Shown: in pieces, positions 23,906 to 36,273 of the stretch | Numbering within the stretch: position 1 is the stretch's first letter | Layout: each line of letters starts with the position of its first letter | Assembly (NCBI GenBank): GCA_030015575.1 | Contig: JASDDO010000016.1 | Coordinates: 174,466,815 to 174,530,814 of the forward strand | Reading direction: 5' to 3' | Length of the DNA stretch: 64,000 bases | Source: Agapanthus africanus | Lineage: Eukaryota; Streptophyta; Magnoliopsida; Asparagales; Amaryllidaceae | The notes under the pieces: model-generated | Databases searched by the model: none | Told to the model about the DNA's origin: nothing | Seen by the model: the letters and a program-made list of their open reading frames with translations, nothing else | Position numbers and translations under genes: made by a program

Positions 23906-23916
23906 AAGTGGGAGAT
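23906..23916 (+). promoter_or_regulatory. Polypurine tract of Copia-A
   Basis: AAGTGGGAGAT lies directly before the 3' LTR. It is identical in Copia-B (45094-45104) and, reversed, in Copia-C (60652-60662). It primes plus-strand DNA synthesis. Confidence 0.88.
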
Positions 23917-25993
23917 TGTTGGATATATGTATGCCCTAAAGGCCATTATATGATAGTGGATGTATTTGTACATGTATATATATTCATTATGCATTCTTTC
24001 TCGACATGATAGTATGCTATCTGGTTCATCTTTATCTGACATGTTGATTTGATCATGCTTTTATTCATTCATACATGCTGATAAAGCCCTGAGGATATCG
24101 GCTTGACTACTCTGATTATGATGGAGATCATACTAGTGGGACATCTGTAGTCTATAAGCATATCCTGGAAAGTCCCTAGTCGTAGGTATATCGAGACGGG
24201 GCATTGATATAACAGAGTAGACTAGCGTATATGATACTAGACCCATACGATGGGCGATGAATGTTCCCACATTCATCGATGTTTGACATCAAGATCATAT
24301 ACGGGTGCTCAGTGGTGACTGGGTATACTAGACGGACTCACCGAGAACTCCTATATGGAATTATATCTATCGTCGGATAGCAGTTCTCAGATGACACTGG
24401 TACAGGTTAGTCTGTAGACCCGAGATCATCATAGAGTCTTATGTGTTCTCCCACTGTACTTTGATTGCCACCCTACCACGGCTCTACTGAATCGTGCAAC
24501 CAGGTGGCCGTTGGGTACAGTCCCGAGACACACGAAGATGATGAGCGATAGGAGGGGTTTCGTCTCTCCCGGTATTGGGAGTTGATGCTGTGCAGTGTCC
24601 GACTGGTTATATCAGTAAGTCCCTGGCCAGGGCTGCTGAGATTTTCTAATAAGTGTTATCAGTAGTTTCTCGATCTGTTATAGACCATTCACTGGCACGA
24701 CTTATTGAGTTATTGGGGTCGACGTGACCATCCCTAGGCTCGATATGCAGCATATCTGACAAAGAGACCGGACTGTACGGTAGTGTTGCCGGTTGGCTCA
24801 ACAGGAGTTGTAGCAGGTTCGCTTGTTTTCTTCTGATCGCTCAATACCCGGGTGGCCGTTACGTTTAGCCGACCGCTTGCGGCTTGGGGGTACTTGATAT
24901 GATCATCACCCTCTGCCGGCGTATTGACGAGTCTTAGAGTCCCACATAGGAGTTACCTAGTCCAGGCGAAACGTTGTGGTGCGCGTATGCGATATGCGCA
25001 TGGACCCGATTAAAATGCGCGTATATGATACCGCACATTGATCGGGCGGCTTGCTTTTGGTAGGGTCATATGTGATATGGCCGGATTGATAAATCAAGTG
25101 TTGATTTATCATTTAACCATTAGTTTTCTCACTTAAAACCTTTCTTGAATATGATCGATGTATGAATGCATGTATGAGTTTCTTTCTTTCTTTCTAGTTT
25201 CATGCACATATGGATGTGCATACATACATACATACACCCATCTATCATGGTTGTTTACACATGGAAATGGTGGCAATATAAGACTCACACCATGGATAAA
25301 TATATGGATTATTATTTAATTTTATATTTAAAACAAAATAGAAAAGGAAAGGATAATTCTTGAGTTGTTTCTACACTCTTCTTTAACCTAACCATTCTCA
25401 CCTACCTCTAACCTTGAGTTATCCTTCTCTTTGTGTTCTAAAACTAAAGTTAAATAATGTCTCCATCATTTTAACCATGGTTTGTAGTGAGAAGAAATAA
25501 AATATATAAAGATATATTTCATTTCTTTTCATGGTTATCATTTTAACTCTTGTTAAAAAGAAAGCTACCATCTTCATCCTCCTTCACCATTTGCTCTTTA
25601 TCTTTTCTAGTGAGGAAAATACACATAAAGAAAGGTTTTTGAAGTGAGAATCTTAACCACAACATCATTCTACACAAGTTTAGCCATCTTGTTTAGAGTG
25701 TTCTCTTCGATTCACGAAGTTGCAAGCTTGGACGAGGAACTCCGGGTGGATCGTCGTGGACGTGAGAGGACTTCAAGAGGACCTTCTTCCAACACCCAAG
25801 AGACCAAGGAGTTTAGCAAAAAGGGAGCTACAAAGGTTGTAGTCTCGAAACCCTAATTTAATTAGCTTTAAGTTTCGTAACCCTAATTTTCTAGGATCGA
25901 TTCCTTTGCATGCTTGTTTAGCACCATCAAAATTTAAACTTTGGGACATGTGATGCTTCAAAACTCTACATAGGGTGCTAGGCAAACCTTTCA
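23917..25993 (+). repeat. Copia-A 3' LTR
   Basis: 2,077 bp, about 2.1% different from the 5' copy. Triloop palindromes are clearest here: TGCGCGTAT-gcg-ATATGCGCA (24980-25000), GGTCATAT-gtg-ATATGGCC (25064-25082) and TGATAAATCAA-gtg-TTGATTTATCA (25087-25111). Confidence 0.92.
24980..25111 (+). other. Triloop palindrome array in Copia LTR (Copia-A)
   Basis: Three hairpins in a row, each with a 3-nt loop and 8-11 bp stems, two of them built around ATAT-NNN-ATAT. Stems differ in sequence from those of Copia-B, F, C and E at matching places but remain paired. Confidence 0.7.
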
Positions 25994-28380
25994 GAGGCCG
26001 TGAGATTCAGCGATATGACAGAGCTCGTATTTGATGTGCGACATGATAGTTTTAGCGGGCCTTTGGGCATGTGTTTTACCCCGCATTCATATTTATATAG
26101 ATGGTATCATTGGTACTAGACTTAGATTTGTATCAGAGATAATGTGATGTGATGGTAATGATACCTGATACATGATGAGATGAATGTGATATTGACCCGT
26201 ACCTAGCTATTGGGATGCCGTACGACGATTTACCGTACGAGCTTTATATTGATGTTAGATCCGCACTCATGACTCGAGGATGTTATATGATATACCGTAT
26301 CGTACGTGATACTATTGAGGCGAAATCACCGACTATTGTATATATATATGTATATCGACTCAGATGTAGGTGGTTTCATACCCCTCCTGTTTAGATTACT
26401 TGGTAGACATTAGACTGACCCGAGTCATACCTATTTCAAAACTAATGAATCGGGGATATTTTTAAAGATAGGAAAAAAGGGATTTTACGGGTATTTTCAA
26501 ACGAAGTATCTTTTCTTAAAACACCGTAACCCTTATTTTATTAAAAACCTCGATTCGTCTTATTTCAAATGTCAAGGATGCATGATATATTTATTGAGGC
26601 AGGTTCTTTACTGTTGCGTGATTATTCGATTCCGCATATCCATGCTGTTTGCATTGCATCGCTTATATTGTTGATATATTTCAATCATGCTGCTAGGACA
26701 CCAGCACAATTATCGATGATGCGTATGTTCCACGTACACTTGTTTGCCGGCTCACACACTTCATCATCGATAATTGCCATGTCACTACACTGTAGTACTG
26801 TTGCATTCAGGATATGACCCTTACATGACATATTGATATGCTTACCTTTCTGCTATATGTCGCATACATGCTGCTTTCTGATTATACGCATTGAGATATG
26901 CTGTTTCCATGATATTTCTGGTTTTGGGGAACCGTGGGTGTTTCAAAGAGAATATGTAATTGTTTTAAAAACCCGGTTACCCTTGATATGATATTTCAGT
27001 GCATCCACCATGTGTTTTCTCGGTGCTGAGAGCGACATGTGAAACCTGATTCGAGGAGGCGGATAAGGCCGATTGCGGGTACATGGTGGACCTGGTATGG
27101 TTCCCCGGGGCAAGAAATGTTTTTCGTGGAGTAGATGATGAGCCTGGCAGGGTGGCGAGTACCTACCGGTGATTGGTTGGACCTGGCGGTTATCCGGAGG
27201 ATACTGACCAGAGTCGATAGATGGATATGGGCGTACTGCCGGGACCGAGGGCCGATACCGCAGACAGAGCCCGAGGGCCGATCCGGACTGACGGAGCCCG
27301 ATATATGATGATTTACGTGCCGATGCTGGGCACAGTTTTCATGATGTTTTTCCATGATTTTGACGTGTCGCGAGGGACACAGGTGGTTTATATCCTCATA
27401 TTGCCATGCATATGCTGATGATATTTACATGCATGATGGTTATTGTCATTGGGTGACGAGTGGACGGGATCCACGTACATGCAGATTGATTTCATTGATT
27501 GTACCTCACATTTTTGTTATGCTATTACCTGAGGCACTGGCACGAGCACGAGCACTTGGCACTACACTCTTGTATAGAGATTACATTGCCAGTTTAGCAT
27601 GCTTCAGACTTATTCATATTGAGGTTTATATATATATCTGATCGTTTTGACCTAGGATGGGTCATACATTCGATCTCTGCTTGTAGATATTTTCTATTCA
27701 CGAGTTGGCAACTCACCCCCGTTGTGCCACAGTTCTTGCAGGTTTTTGCCGTACAGATCCCATAGCGGCATTTCTGGCACACTGCTTCCTTATGGGTGAG
27801 TTGCTTGGGTAGGTGGGTTCTTTTGTATCGGAACCGCCATTGTACATGTATTATTCATTGTATCTAGAAATTCCATCAACCAAAACTTGTATATTGTTCC
27901 AGACTTAGAAAACAGTGTTGTATTATTTCGACCTTAGAGTCGCGCTTGTAGTATTACGGTTTTCTGGATGTTTTGAGTTTCTTTTTGGGTTTTGATCCTC
28001 GCCCTTTGGCGTTGTATATTATATTGCTTGCGTGGTTGTGACCGTCGATTGACGAAGAGCTACCTCCCGCTTGGGGATGCCTTTTATCATTTCATATTTA
28101 TGTTATTCTTGTTGTACCCCGTTCGGGGCCAGTTTTTACAAAGGAAACTCTGTCGAAATTTTCAGGAAAGATTACACATTTTTAAAATGCATATTCGGCT
28201 TAGTTATTTAAAAACTTGATTTTCAAAACATGTTTTCTTTACCTCTTAAAACTAGTTTTTCCTTTATTTACTCCTTAAATGGTTTTAGATTTCTGGGCTT
28301 TTGGCTTACTTGGATCAGATGGAGTCCTATAGACTTCATAGGATTCAAGGGCCAGTCACGTGCTCTTTCGGGTCGTGACA
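25994..28380 (+). repeat. G1 5' LTR, second part
   Basis: Continuation of the LTR cut by Copia-A, matching 33176-35568. It contains a 15-bp long-range stem (26707-26776) and ends CTTTCGGGTCGTGACA. Confidence 0.9.
26707..26776 (+). other. LARD LTR long-range stem (G1)
   Basis: CAATTATCGATGATG (26707-26721) pairs perfectly with CATCATCGATAATTG (26762-26776) across a 40-nt loop that includes CCACGTACACTTG and GCCGGCTCACACAC. The 3' LTR copy (33895-33909 with 33950-33964) is intact. The G2 counterpart covaries at one pair. Confidence 0.65.
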
Positions 28381-29613
28381 AAGTTGGTATCAAAGTGCTA
28401 GGTTGACCTTGGTTCGAGTCTATGTTTGACTATGTGGAGCCTAGGACGTTTATATATATATATACGGAACTTAGGCTTGACCTTACGGAACTTAGACTTA
28501 GTCGAGGGGGTATTAGACCCGAACTTTCGTAGCGTAGGATGACCATTGGTTGATGGAATAGGTGACTAAAGTAGAGTGACGTACCGTGGGTATGTTCTGC
28601 GGCATAGTTACGACACGCCACTCCGCTTAAGGAACCTTAGGATGTACATATTTTCGAGATCAGTGACTCTCTTCATTTCCATGATTATACATCCATTTGA
28701 GATCCTCGATTCTATTAGTTTCATGATCATACCTTCATTGATGTTTTCCCTTCTTATGATCATGTATCCACTCTGGATCTGTTGTTTTCTTTCTTGCCAT
28801 TTATCTGCTCTCTTCGATACTCGATTGAGGTTCCTGTCGCCATGTTCGAGCGCAGTTTGGGCTGCTGCTAGGGTTACGGTCAGGGCGAGCTCGTCTGGTA
28901 CGAGGGCCGACCATTGTGTTTCTGGTGACATGGGAACGTCTTGAGTTAGTATTGGTGACTGTGACCTCTAGTGGAGGCGAGTGCTTGGTTTTGCACCGGA
29001 TGATCGGGCCATTGTTAGAGCTGCCAGTTGAGAGAGGACTGTTGATGTACAGCATACCTCAGAGATTATGATGTCGCCTACCGTGCAGACAGATGGACCA
29101 GCTGTTGCTGAGATTGACAGGATGTCACTTCCGGAGCTTACGAGCTGAGATTGTCGGAGCTTCCAGGCAGATATGAGACAGATGATAGATAGTCTACCCG
29201 ATTTGAGAGACGAAGGTGATTCGGCCGATTTATATGCCGGAGCGGGCCCAGTTGAGTTGAAGATTTCCAGTGTGGAGAGTCTTACTCAGATCTAGAGCAG
29301 ACCGATTCAGAGATGACCGCCAATGTGTCGCTTTTCCTGGAGGATTGAGGCGTTGTTCGGCGTGCAGGCGAATGAGCCAGTTGTTGCTGTAAATGACGAG
29401 ATATCGCCCAGATGGTTGGAGCTACTGCAGCATGAGTACATACTTAGAGAGATGATAGCGAGTCGCTAGTCACCTGAGGATGAATGACTGGGACGTGTGG
29501 TTCGTCCGTTTACCGATGCGAGGTCATCAGATAGATTGTTTCCAGCTAGAGACGACTTCACGCAGGTTCGTGGAGAGTCGACAGAGACGATCGAATGTCA
29601 GGAGCCCATTTTC

Positions 29614-29880
29614 CAAGTTTAAAGTATACGGAAAGACATGCAGGTGATTCTATGGACCCTCTAGAAGAATGAAACCTTAACTCGACTTAATGACCGTATG
29701 AAAGCCTTTGAACCTTAGGGTTTGCGGCAGTTCCACGGCGCCATTAGTGAGGCTTGGGTTTGCCCTTCTACGGCTGGACCACCGACGCTGTGGCATGTAC
29801 TCGATACTATTAAACTGTACCTAAGATGTTGATCTCTTGGGGGATTATAAGGTTCTGACGAGTCGATCGAATGTTTCGAC
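29614..29880 (+). repeat. Copia-leader-like segment in G1
   Basis: Core 29653-29795, nearly the same as G2 15053-15195 and clearly related to Copia-A 6484-6630. Confidence 0.78.
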
Positions 29881-30924
29881 ATCATTCGGATATCATGTGA
29901 TGGGATGCTTTGCTTAGGAGACTCCAGATACGAGTATAGCCGTTGGAGCCCAGTCCATGCAGCCACGATGAGACGAGTCCAAATCAGTCGACATTGAAGC
30001 AGAGTGGAGTAAAGAGTTCACATGAGATTTCGACGAGATGACGTTCCACTCCGCCGACATCAGAGATGCGATATGCACGCTGAGGACGCGTTCGGCTAGA
30101 TATCTTCTACTGAGTGATGAAGATACCGAGTTCGTGATTTCGGGTCCGTGTGAGGGACTTCGGATGGACCGTAGCCGAGGGCATTGCTGTGCGCGGTTAG
30201 AGACGCGATGTCGAAATGGTCGATGATACAGACAAGCGGGACAAGAAGTTCGTGCGAGACGCAGACGAGCTGTTACTACACTCCGTTAAGATTAAAGGTC
30301 GGATATGCATACAGAGGCGCAGGAATGCGACCAGCCTCCGAGAAGATGTTGTACTACGGACGCAGATATCCAGGGAGCGAGAAAAGATTATGCCAGAATA
30401 CCAGCCTCCGTACAGTTTGGCTTAGGCAAGATCAGAAGAGACCTTGAGTACGATTCCTTCGAGTACACTGCTGCAATAAGATCCGCACCAAGAGCAGATG
30501 CATGATGTGCATTCAGAGGACCCGAGGTCGGCGCCAGAAATGTGCTGCTTTACGAGCGGTCGTGAGGATTGACCGAGAGATGACCAGGAAAGTGCCAGAA
30601 CGGAATCGTTCCTGTCAGCACATCTGACCGGGCCGATGAGCTGATGGATTGCGAGATTGGTAATCCACAGAGAAGATGAGGACCCAGAGACCGAGGATGC
30701 CATACCGTGAGCAGGAGGCAAGCGGATGTTCTTGTTCTGCCAGTTTCTAGGCGGACCGATTTATTTCTCGACATTATAGGAGGTGTACCTCGATGTCCTT
30801 TGTTGCGATTTACGTTTGTGATCTGAGTATCACGCTCATATCGCTTGGTTTTTAGTTTTGATGACGAGCTTCCTGATATTGATTTCATGCACGATGGCTG
30901 CATCTACTGAGTATTTACATTTTG

Positions 30925-31400
30925 TGCATAGTTATTGCACTTAAGATATGTTTTTATACACCATAGTATTGGTTTTTGTTTTGTGCATGGTTATCGCACT
31001 TGATATCGGTTGTATGCCTTGGTTGCACATGTCTATGATTTCATGGATTTCATATGGATGATTTGATTTTTGCACTCGGTATAGCTTATATGCGCTTGTA
31101 GTGCGTTGATATGCGTTTTGTGCACGCAGTTGCACACGTTTACGATTTTTTACACCTTGGTATACTCGGTGTTGCTTTGATGCGTTCGAGTTATTGATTG
31201 TATTTCGTGCATTTGATACACCCGATGTTATTTCGTGCACTTTAGATGCACTTATATTGTTGTCATGCACACCCGTTGCAGTGGACAGATGCTTTCGTGC
31301 ACACCCGTTGCAGTGGACAGATGCTTTCGTGCACACCCGTTGCACGTAGTTTTGGGTTTTGTGCTTATTGTGGCACCTGTATTTGGATTTGATTTCCATG
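30925..31400 (+). repeat. GTGCA/TGCAC palindrome array in G1
   Basis: At least ten blocks of the form GTGCA-N5-9-TGCAC or variants spaced 25-50 bp apart, with TTTTG or TTTCG often just before each. One block has expanded into a 32-bp tandem unit (31266-31297, 31298-31329, then a partial copy to about 31345). Confidence 0.7.
31266..31345 (+). repeat. 32-bp tandem repeat in G1 interior
   Basis: Two exact units containing TGCACACCCGTTGCAG and a third partial one. It is a local expansion of the palindrome array; single TGCACACCCGTTGCA-type blocks exist in G2. Confidence 0.88.
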
Positions 31401-32109
31401 CGCACCAGATGCATGTGATTATTGGATATGCCTTTTGAGGCTGATTTTGGTTTTGAGCACTTTGCTTTCATGTTGGGCACTATTCTGTGTAGTAGCCAAA
31501 CAGGACTGATCCGAGAACAGGACCTAAATACTTTGCATGCATTAAAAAATTTACCAAGAGGTTTTCGAAAAAGAGGAGCTATAGTCTCGTTATTTTCTAC
31601 GTGTCCGTGAGCGACGCGAACGTTTATAAAAGGAGAACCTTTTGGGATATTTTGAAAACGACGGAACGTGTGTTTAAGAAAACACATATGGGCATATATT
31701 ATTATTTTATAATGAGCGTCCGTCAGCTATGCCGGGAGTTACGCATTTCCGCGGCGATTTAGAAAAGATTTTGCATGTGTTTTATTCAGATTTTGGAGTT
31801 TTCAAGGATGCGTACTATACACGTATTATAGTATTTGACTAGTGTATATTGGATTCAGTAGTGGATTTCGAGATCTGTATCTCTATTGTAACTCCGAGGA
31901 TATGCGTGCAGATCCGATGATTTGCGTAATGCTTGATGGAGTTGATTTTGAGTTTTGTACTCGTTTTTATGCGCACTTGATGTGCTGTGTTATTTCTGCG
32001 ATTTCCATGATTTCGGAGCCCCGCTGTTTTGAGCCGATTATTGAAATGTTTTAGATTTTTGGGGTTTTAATTTAAATTCGGGGACCGAATTTATTTAAGG
32101 GGGGAAGAT

Positions 32110-35100
32110 TGTAACATTTCGGAAAATATAAAATATTATTTTTGGGAATTTAATATTAAAATAATATTTTTCCCGAAAACTGCCGATTTGTGAAATTGGG
32201 GTTTTCGAAAAAGGTATAAATATATACCAATAATTATGAAATAAATAGAAATTAAAATGATTTATTCATTTAATAATATAATTAAAGGATTTGGCATTTT
32301 TAAAATTTATTATACGCAGTTTCGATAAAAACCCGATTAGTGCACTGCTAATCGCGATTAAGCCAAATCCGCGTTTTTACAGTTTCCATGGTTAGTGCAC
32401 CATGACATGTCCATTTTTACACATGTTTCATTTCATTTGGGCTTTAAATTATGGTTTTGGTGGAGAGAATAGAAAAAAGAAAAAGGAAGAGTCAAGGGAG
32501 ACATAATGATTAGGTTAGGTGGGCTTTTGGAGAGAGAGAGAGAGTGTGTGAATTGTGAGAGAGAGGGAGGGGGGCTGCTGCCATTTTGAATCCCCATCAT
32601 ATTTTTCATCTTCCTTTTCATCTCCTCAACTCCAAAAACCCTCCACAAAAATCCATAGATCCATCTCCAACCATGCCCCAAAACCCTACACACCCTTCAC
32701 AAATATTAATCCCCTCTTCAACCTCTACACGATGGACCGAGCAAAATGGGATTTTGACGACGTTGGGAAGTTAGTGCTTCCTAGAGTGGACTAGATGAGG
32801 TACCCTCGCAAGGATTCCGAGGCGAAGGAGCATGGCGTCATCAATTTCGTCAAGCGAAGACCAGGTGAGTAGATTTATATCTACGGGGAGAAGTCGGGTG
32901 GATGGCGTATAGCACCCCCGCAGTCCGTGGTGATGTATACGAATACGTATACACATATATATTTATTATGTGTTGTTAAGATTATTGATGGTAATAATGG
33001 AATTATCAATGATAAGGATGTATTGGATTGGTATAGTGCGAACCCTAGAGTAGTGGTTGCACTCACACATACATGTACACGTATACTTGCATACATTCTT
33101 TCATCTATCTGTGCGCATTTGGAGATGTGTATATCTAAACATGGGTATGGGACTATGTGTTCATATACAGGATTTGAGGCCGTGAGAATCAGCGATATGA
33201 CAGAGCTCGTATTTGAGGTGCGACATGATAGTTTTAGCGGGCCTTTGGGCATGTGTTTTACCCCGCATTCATATTTATATAGATGGTATCAATGGTACTA
33301 GACTTAGATTTGTATCAGAGATAATGTGATGTGATGGTAATGATACCTGATACATGATGAGATGAATGTGATATTGACCCGTACCTAGCTATTGGGATGT
33401 CGTACGACGATTTACCGTACGAGCTTTATATTGATGTTAGATCCGCACTCATGACTCGAGAATGTTATATGATATACCGTATCGTACGTGATACTATTGA
33501 GGCGAGATCACCGACTATTGTATATATATATATATCTGTATATCGACTCAGATGTAGGTGGTTTCATACCCCTCCTGTTTAGATTACTTGGTAGACATTA
33601 GACTGACCCGAGTCATACCTATTTCAAAACTAACGAATCGGGGATATTTTTAAAGATAGGCAAAAAGGGATTCTACGGGTATTTTCAAACGAAGTATCTT
33701 TTCTTAAAACACCGTAACCCTTATTTTATTAAAAACCCCGATTCGTCTTATTTCAAATGTCAAGGCTGCATGATATATTTATTGAGGCGGGTTCTTTACT
33801 GTTCCGTGATTATTCGATTCCGCATATCCATGCTGTTTGCATTGCATCGCTTATATTGTTGATATATTTCAGTCATGCTGCTAGGACACCAGCACAATTA
33901 TCGATGATGCGTATGTTCCACCTACACTTGTTTGCCGGCTCACACACTTCATCATCGATAATTGCCATGTCACTACACTGTAGTACTGTTGCATTCAGGA
34001 TATGACCCTTGCATGACATATTGATATGCTTACCTATCTGCTATATGTCGCATACATGCTGCTTTCTGATTATACGCATTGAGATATGCTGTTTCCATGA
34101 TATTTCTGGTTTTGGGGAACCTTGGGTGTTTCAAAGGGAATATGTAATTGTTTTAAAAACCCGGTTACCCTTGATATGATATTTCAGTGCGTCCACCATG
34201 TGTTTTCTCGGTGCTGAGAGCGACATGTGAAACCCGATTCGAGGAGGCGGATAAGGCCGATTGCGGGTACATGGTGGACCCGGTATGGTTCCCCGGGATA
34301 AGAAATGTTTTTCGTGGAGTAGACGATGAGCCTGGCAGGGTGGCGAGTACCTACCGGTGATTGGTTGGACCTGGCGGTTATCCGGAGGATACTGACCAGA
34401 GTCGATAGATGGATATGGGCGTACTGCCGGGGCCGAAGGCCGATACCGCAGACAGAGCCCGAGGGCCGATCCGGACTGACGGAGCCCGATATATGAGGAT
34501 TTACGTGACGATGATGGGCACAGTTTTCATGATGTTTTTCCATGATTTTGACGTGTCGCGAGGGACACAGGTGGTTTATATCCTCATATTGCCATGCATA
34601 TGCTGATGATATTTACATGCATGATGGTTATTGTCATTGGGTGACGAGTGGACGGGATCCACGTACATGCAGATTGATTTCATTGATTGTACCTCACATT
34701 TATGTTATGCTATTACCTGAGGCACTGGCACGAGCACGAGCACTTGGCACTACACTCTTGTATAGAGATTACATTGCCAGTTTAGCATGCTTCAGACTTA
34801 TTCATATTGAGGTTTATATATATATCTGATCGTTTTGACCTAGGATGGGTCATACATTCGATCTCTGCTTGTAGATATTTTCTATTCACGAGTTGGCAAC
34901 TCACCCCCGTTGTGCCACAGTTCTTGCAGGTTTTTGCCGTACAGATCCCATAGCGGCTTTTCTGGCACACTGCTTCCTTATGGGTGACTGGCTTGGGTAG
35001 GTGGGTTCTTTTGTATCGGAACCGTGATTGTACATGTATTATTCATTGTATCTAGAAATTCCATCAACCAAAACTTGTATATTGTTCCAGACTTAGAAAA

Positions 35101-35568
35101 CAGTATTGTATTATTTCGACCTTAGAGTCGCGCTTGTAGTATTACGGTTTTCTGGCTGTTTTGAGTTTCTTTTTGGGTTTTGATCCTCGCCCTTTGGCGT
35201 TGTATATTATATTGCTTGCGTGGTTGTGACCGTCGATTGACGAAGAGCTAGCTCCCCCTTGGGGATGCCTTTTATCATTTCATATTTTTGTTATTCTTGT
35301 TGTACCCCGTTCGGGGCCAGTTCTTACAAAGGAAACTCTGCCGAAATTTTCAGGAAAGATTACACATTTTAAAAATGCATATTCGGCTTAGTTATTTAAA
35401 AACTTGATTTTAAAAACATGTTTTCTTTACCTCTTAAAACTAGTTTTTCCTTTATTTACTCCTTAAATGGTTTTAGATTTCTGGGCTTTTGGCTTACTTG
35501 GATCATATGGAGTCCTATAGACATCATAGGATTCAAGGGCCAGTCATGTGCTCTTTCGGGTCGTGACA
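32110..35568 (+). repeat. G1 3' LTR
   Basis: 3,459 bp, uninterrupted, and the reference for the split 5' copy. Possible TATA box TATAAATATA at 32215-32224, and the GTGAGTA block from 32862. Confidence 0.92.
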
Positions 35569-36273
35569 CTAATTGGTTTTCTTAATTCCTTATCTTTCGG
35601 CACCTGCCTATGGTTTGGAAGAAGACTGTCTAATAAGCGTAATAGGTGTACTCTCCTAAACTAAGGAGCCCTCGCAACCTGAGAGAAGGTGATAATAAAA
35701 GACAACTGAATAACCAATTCTATTTCTCCTGAACTTGGATCCATTCTCGAAGAAGTCCCTTCAAGTTCGTATATAACCATACGATGGATCTATCCAATGG
35801 AAGTGGATATCCGTAGTAATACGGGGTGTTCTGAGAAATTCAAAGGGTAAAAGAAGGAGCGGCAATGACTTATGCAACTCGGACAATCCAAAAGCCCGTA
35901 TTTTAAGAAGGTTAGGTCAACTTGGTCACTGAGTCATAGTCTAGGGTTGGTCAAAGGTCGTTGCCAAAGAGAGAGAGAGAGAAAAGAAACACTCTGTGTG
36001 CACTATAACCTAGATCAGAATGGTTATCACTTTATCTAATCAGGAAACCTCCCACTGTTTTCTCAAATTCTCCTCCAAACCTGAAAGAAGAATTAGTCGG
36101 GATCACCAAAAGAGTAAACCAACTCATCAGTGAGAATCGGGATCCAACTATCATCGCATGATAACTTGATGGAATCAACTCAAGTTATCACACTCCAGAA
36201 GGTATGCGCATGCCTGGCAAGTTTCCTGTATGTTTGAAACTCCCGATATGATTTTGGCCTCATGCTCTTATGA

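Larger units (their letters stand above)
3901..25993 (+). mobile_element. Copia-A: plus-strand Ty1/Copia element, interrupted by G2
   Basis: Copia-A runs from 5' LTR 3901-5985 to 3' LTR 23917-25993 and is about 10.6 kb once G2 is discounted. Parts in order: primer site, long leader (about 2.5 kb), gag with zinc knuckle, protease, [G2], integrase, reverse transcriptase, RNase H, purine tract. This is the Copia order (integrase before reverse transcriptase). It is broken, with roughly five breaks besides G2. The LTRs differ at about 44 sites in 2,077 bp (about 2.1%) plus an 8-bp microsatellite difference, so it is recent. It is a close relative of Copia-C. Lineage within Copia is not settled; a Tork/TAR/Angela-type position is a guess. 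Confidence 0.93.
28381..32109 (+). mobile_element. G1 interior, no recognisable pol
   Basis: Begins AAGTTGGTATCAAAGTGC, a slightly altered Met-tRNA primer site. Most of it aligns with the G2 interior. The Copia-leader-like segment is at about 29614-29880, the GTGCA/TGCAC array at 30925-31400, and a 3' stretch at about 31440-31830 is shared with G3 but not seen in G2. The hairpin AAATTCGG/CCGAATTT (32074-32092) precedes the purine tract AAGGGGGGAAGA (about 32097-32108). No protein domain recognised. Confidence 0.8.
2839..35568 (+). mobile_element. G1: Gypsy-like non-autonomous LTR element (LARD-like), interrupted by Copia-A
   Basis: G1 is a complete LTR element with termini TGTAACATTTC and GGGTCGTGACA, LTRs of about 3.45 kb and an interior of 3.73 kb. 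It has a Met-tRNA-type primer site after the 5' LTR and a purine tract before the 3' LTR. Without the Copia-A insertion it is about 10.6 kb. I find no recognisable gag, protease, integrase or reverse transcriptase, so it is a large derivative that would need proteins from a partner. The termini resemble plant Tekay/Del-type Gypsy elements, but without pol the superfamily is an inference. The two LTRs differ at about 61 positions plus small indels by eye (about 1.8%), so it is recent. It sits inside Copia-D and hosts Copia-A in its 5' LTR. Confidence 0.88.

Noticed and set aside
30925-31400. CRISPR-like array (regular short repeats with spacers)
   Set aside because: The window is clearly plant DNA. 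The blocks are imperfect palindromes of variable length and spacing, without identical repeats or associated cas genes.
30941-31687. A 248-residue antisense reading frame before the G1 3' LTR, reminiscent of the antisense frames reported in some Ty3/Gypsy Tat elements
   Set aside because: It lies over the GTGCA/TGCAC array. The homologous stretch of G3 reads in a different frame, and G2 has no counterpart. The composition is repetitive, so it is more likely a by-product of the repeats than a protein.
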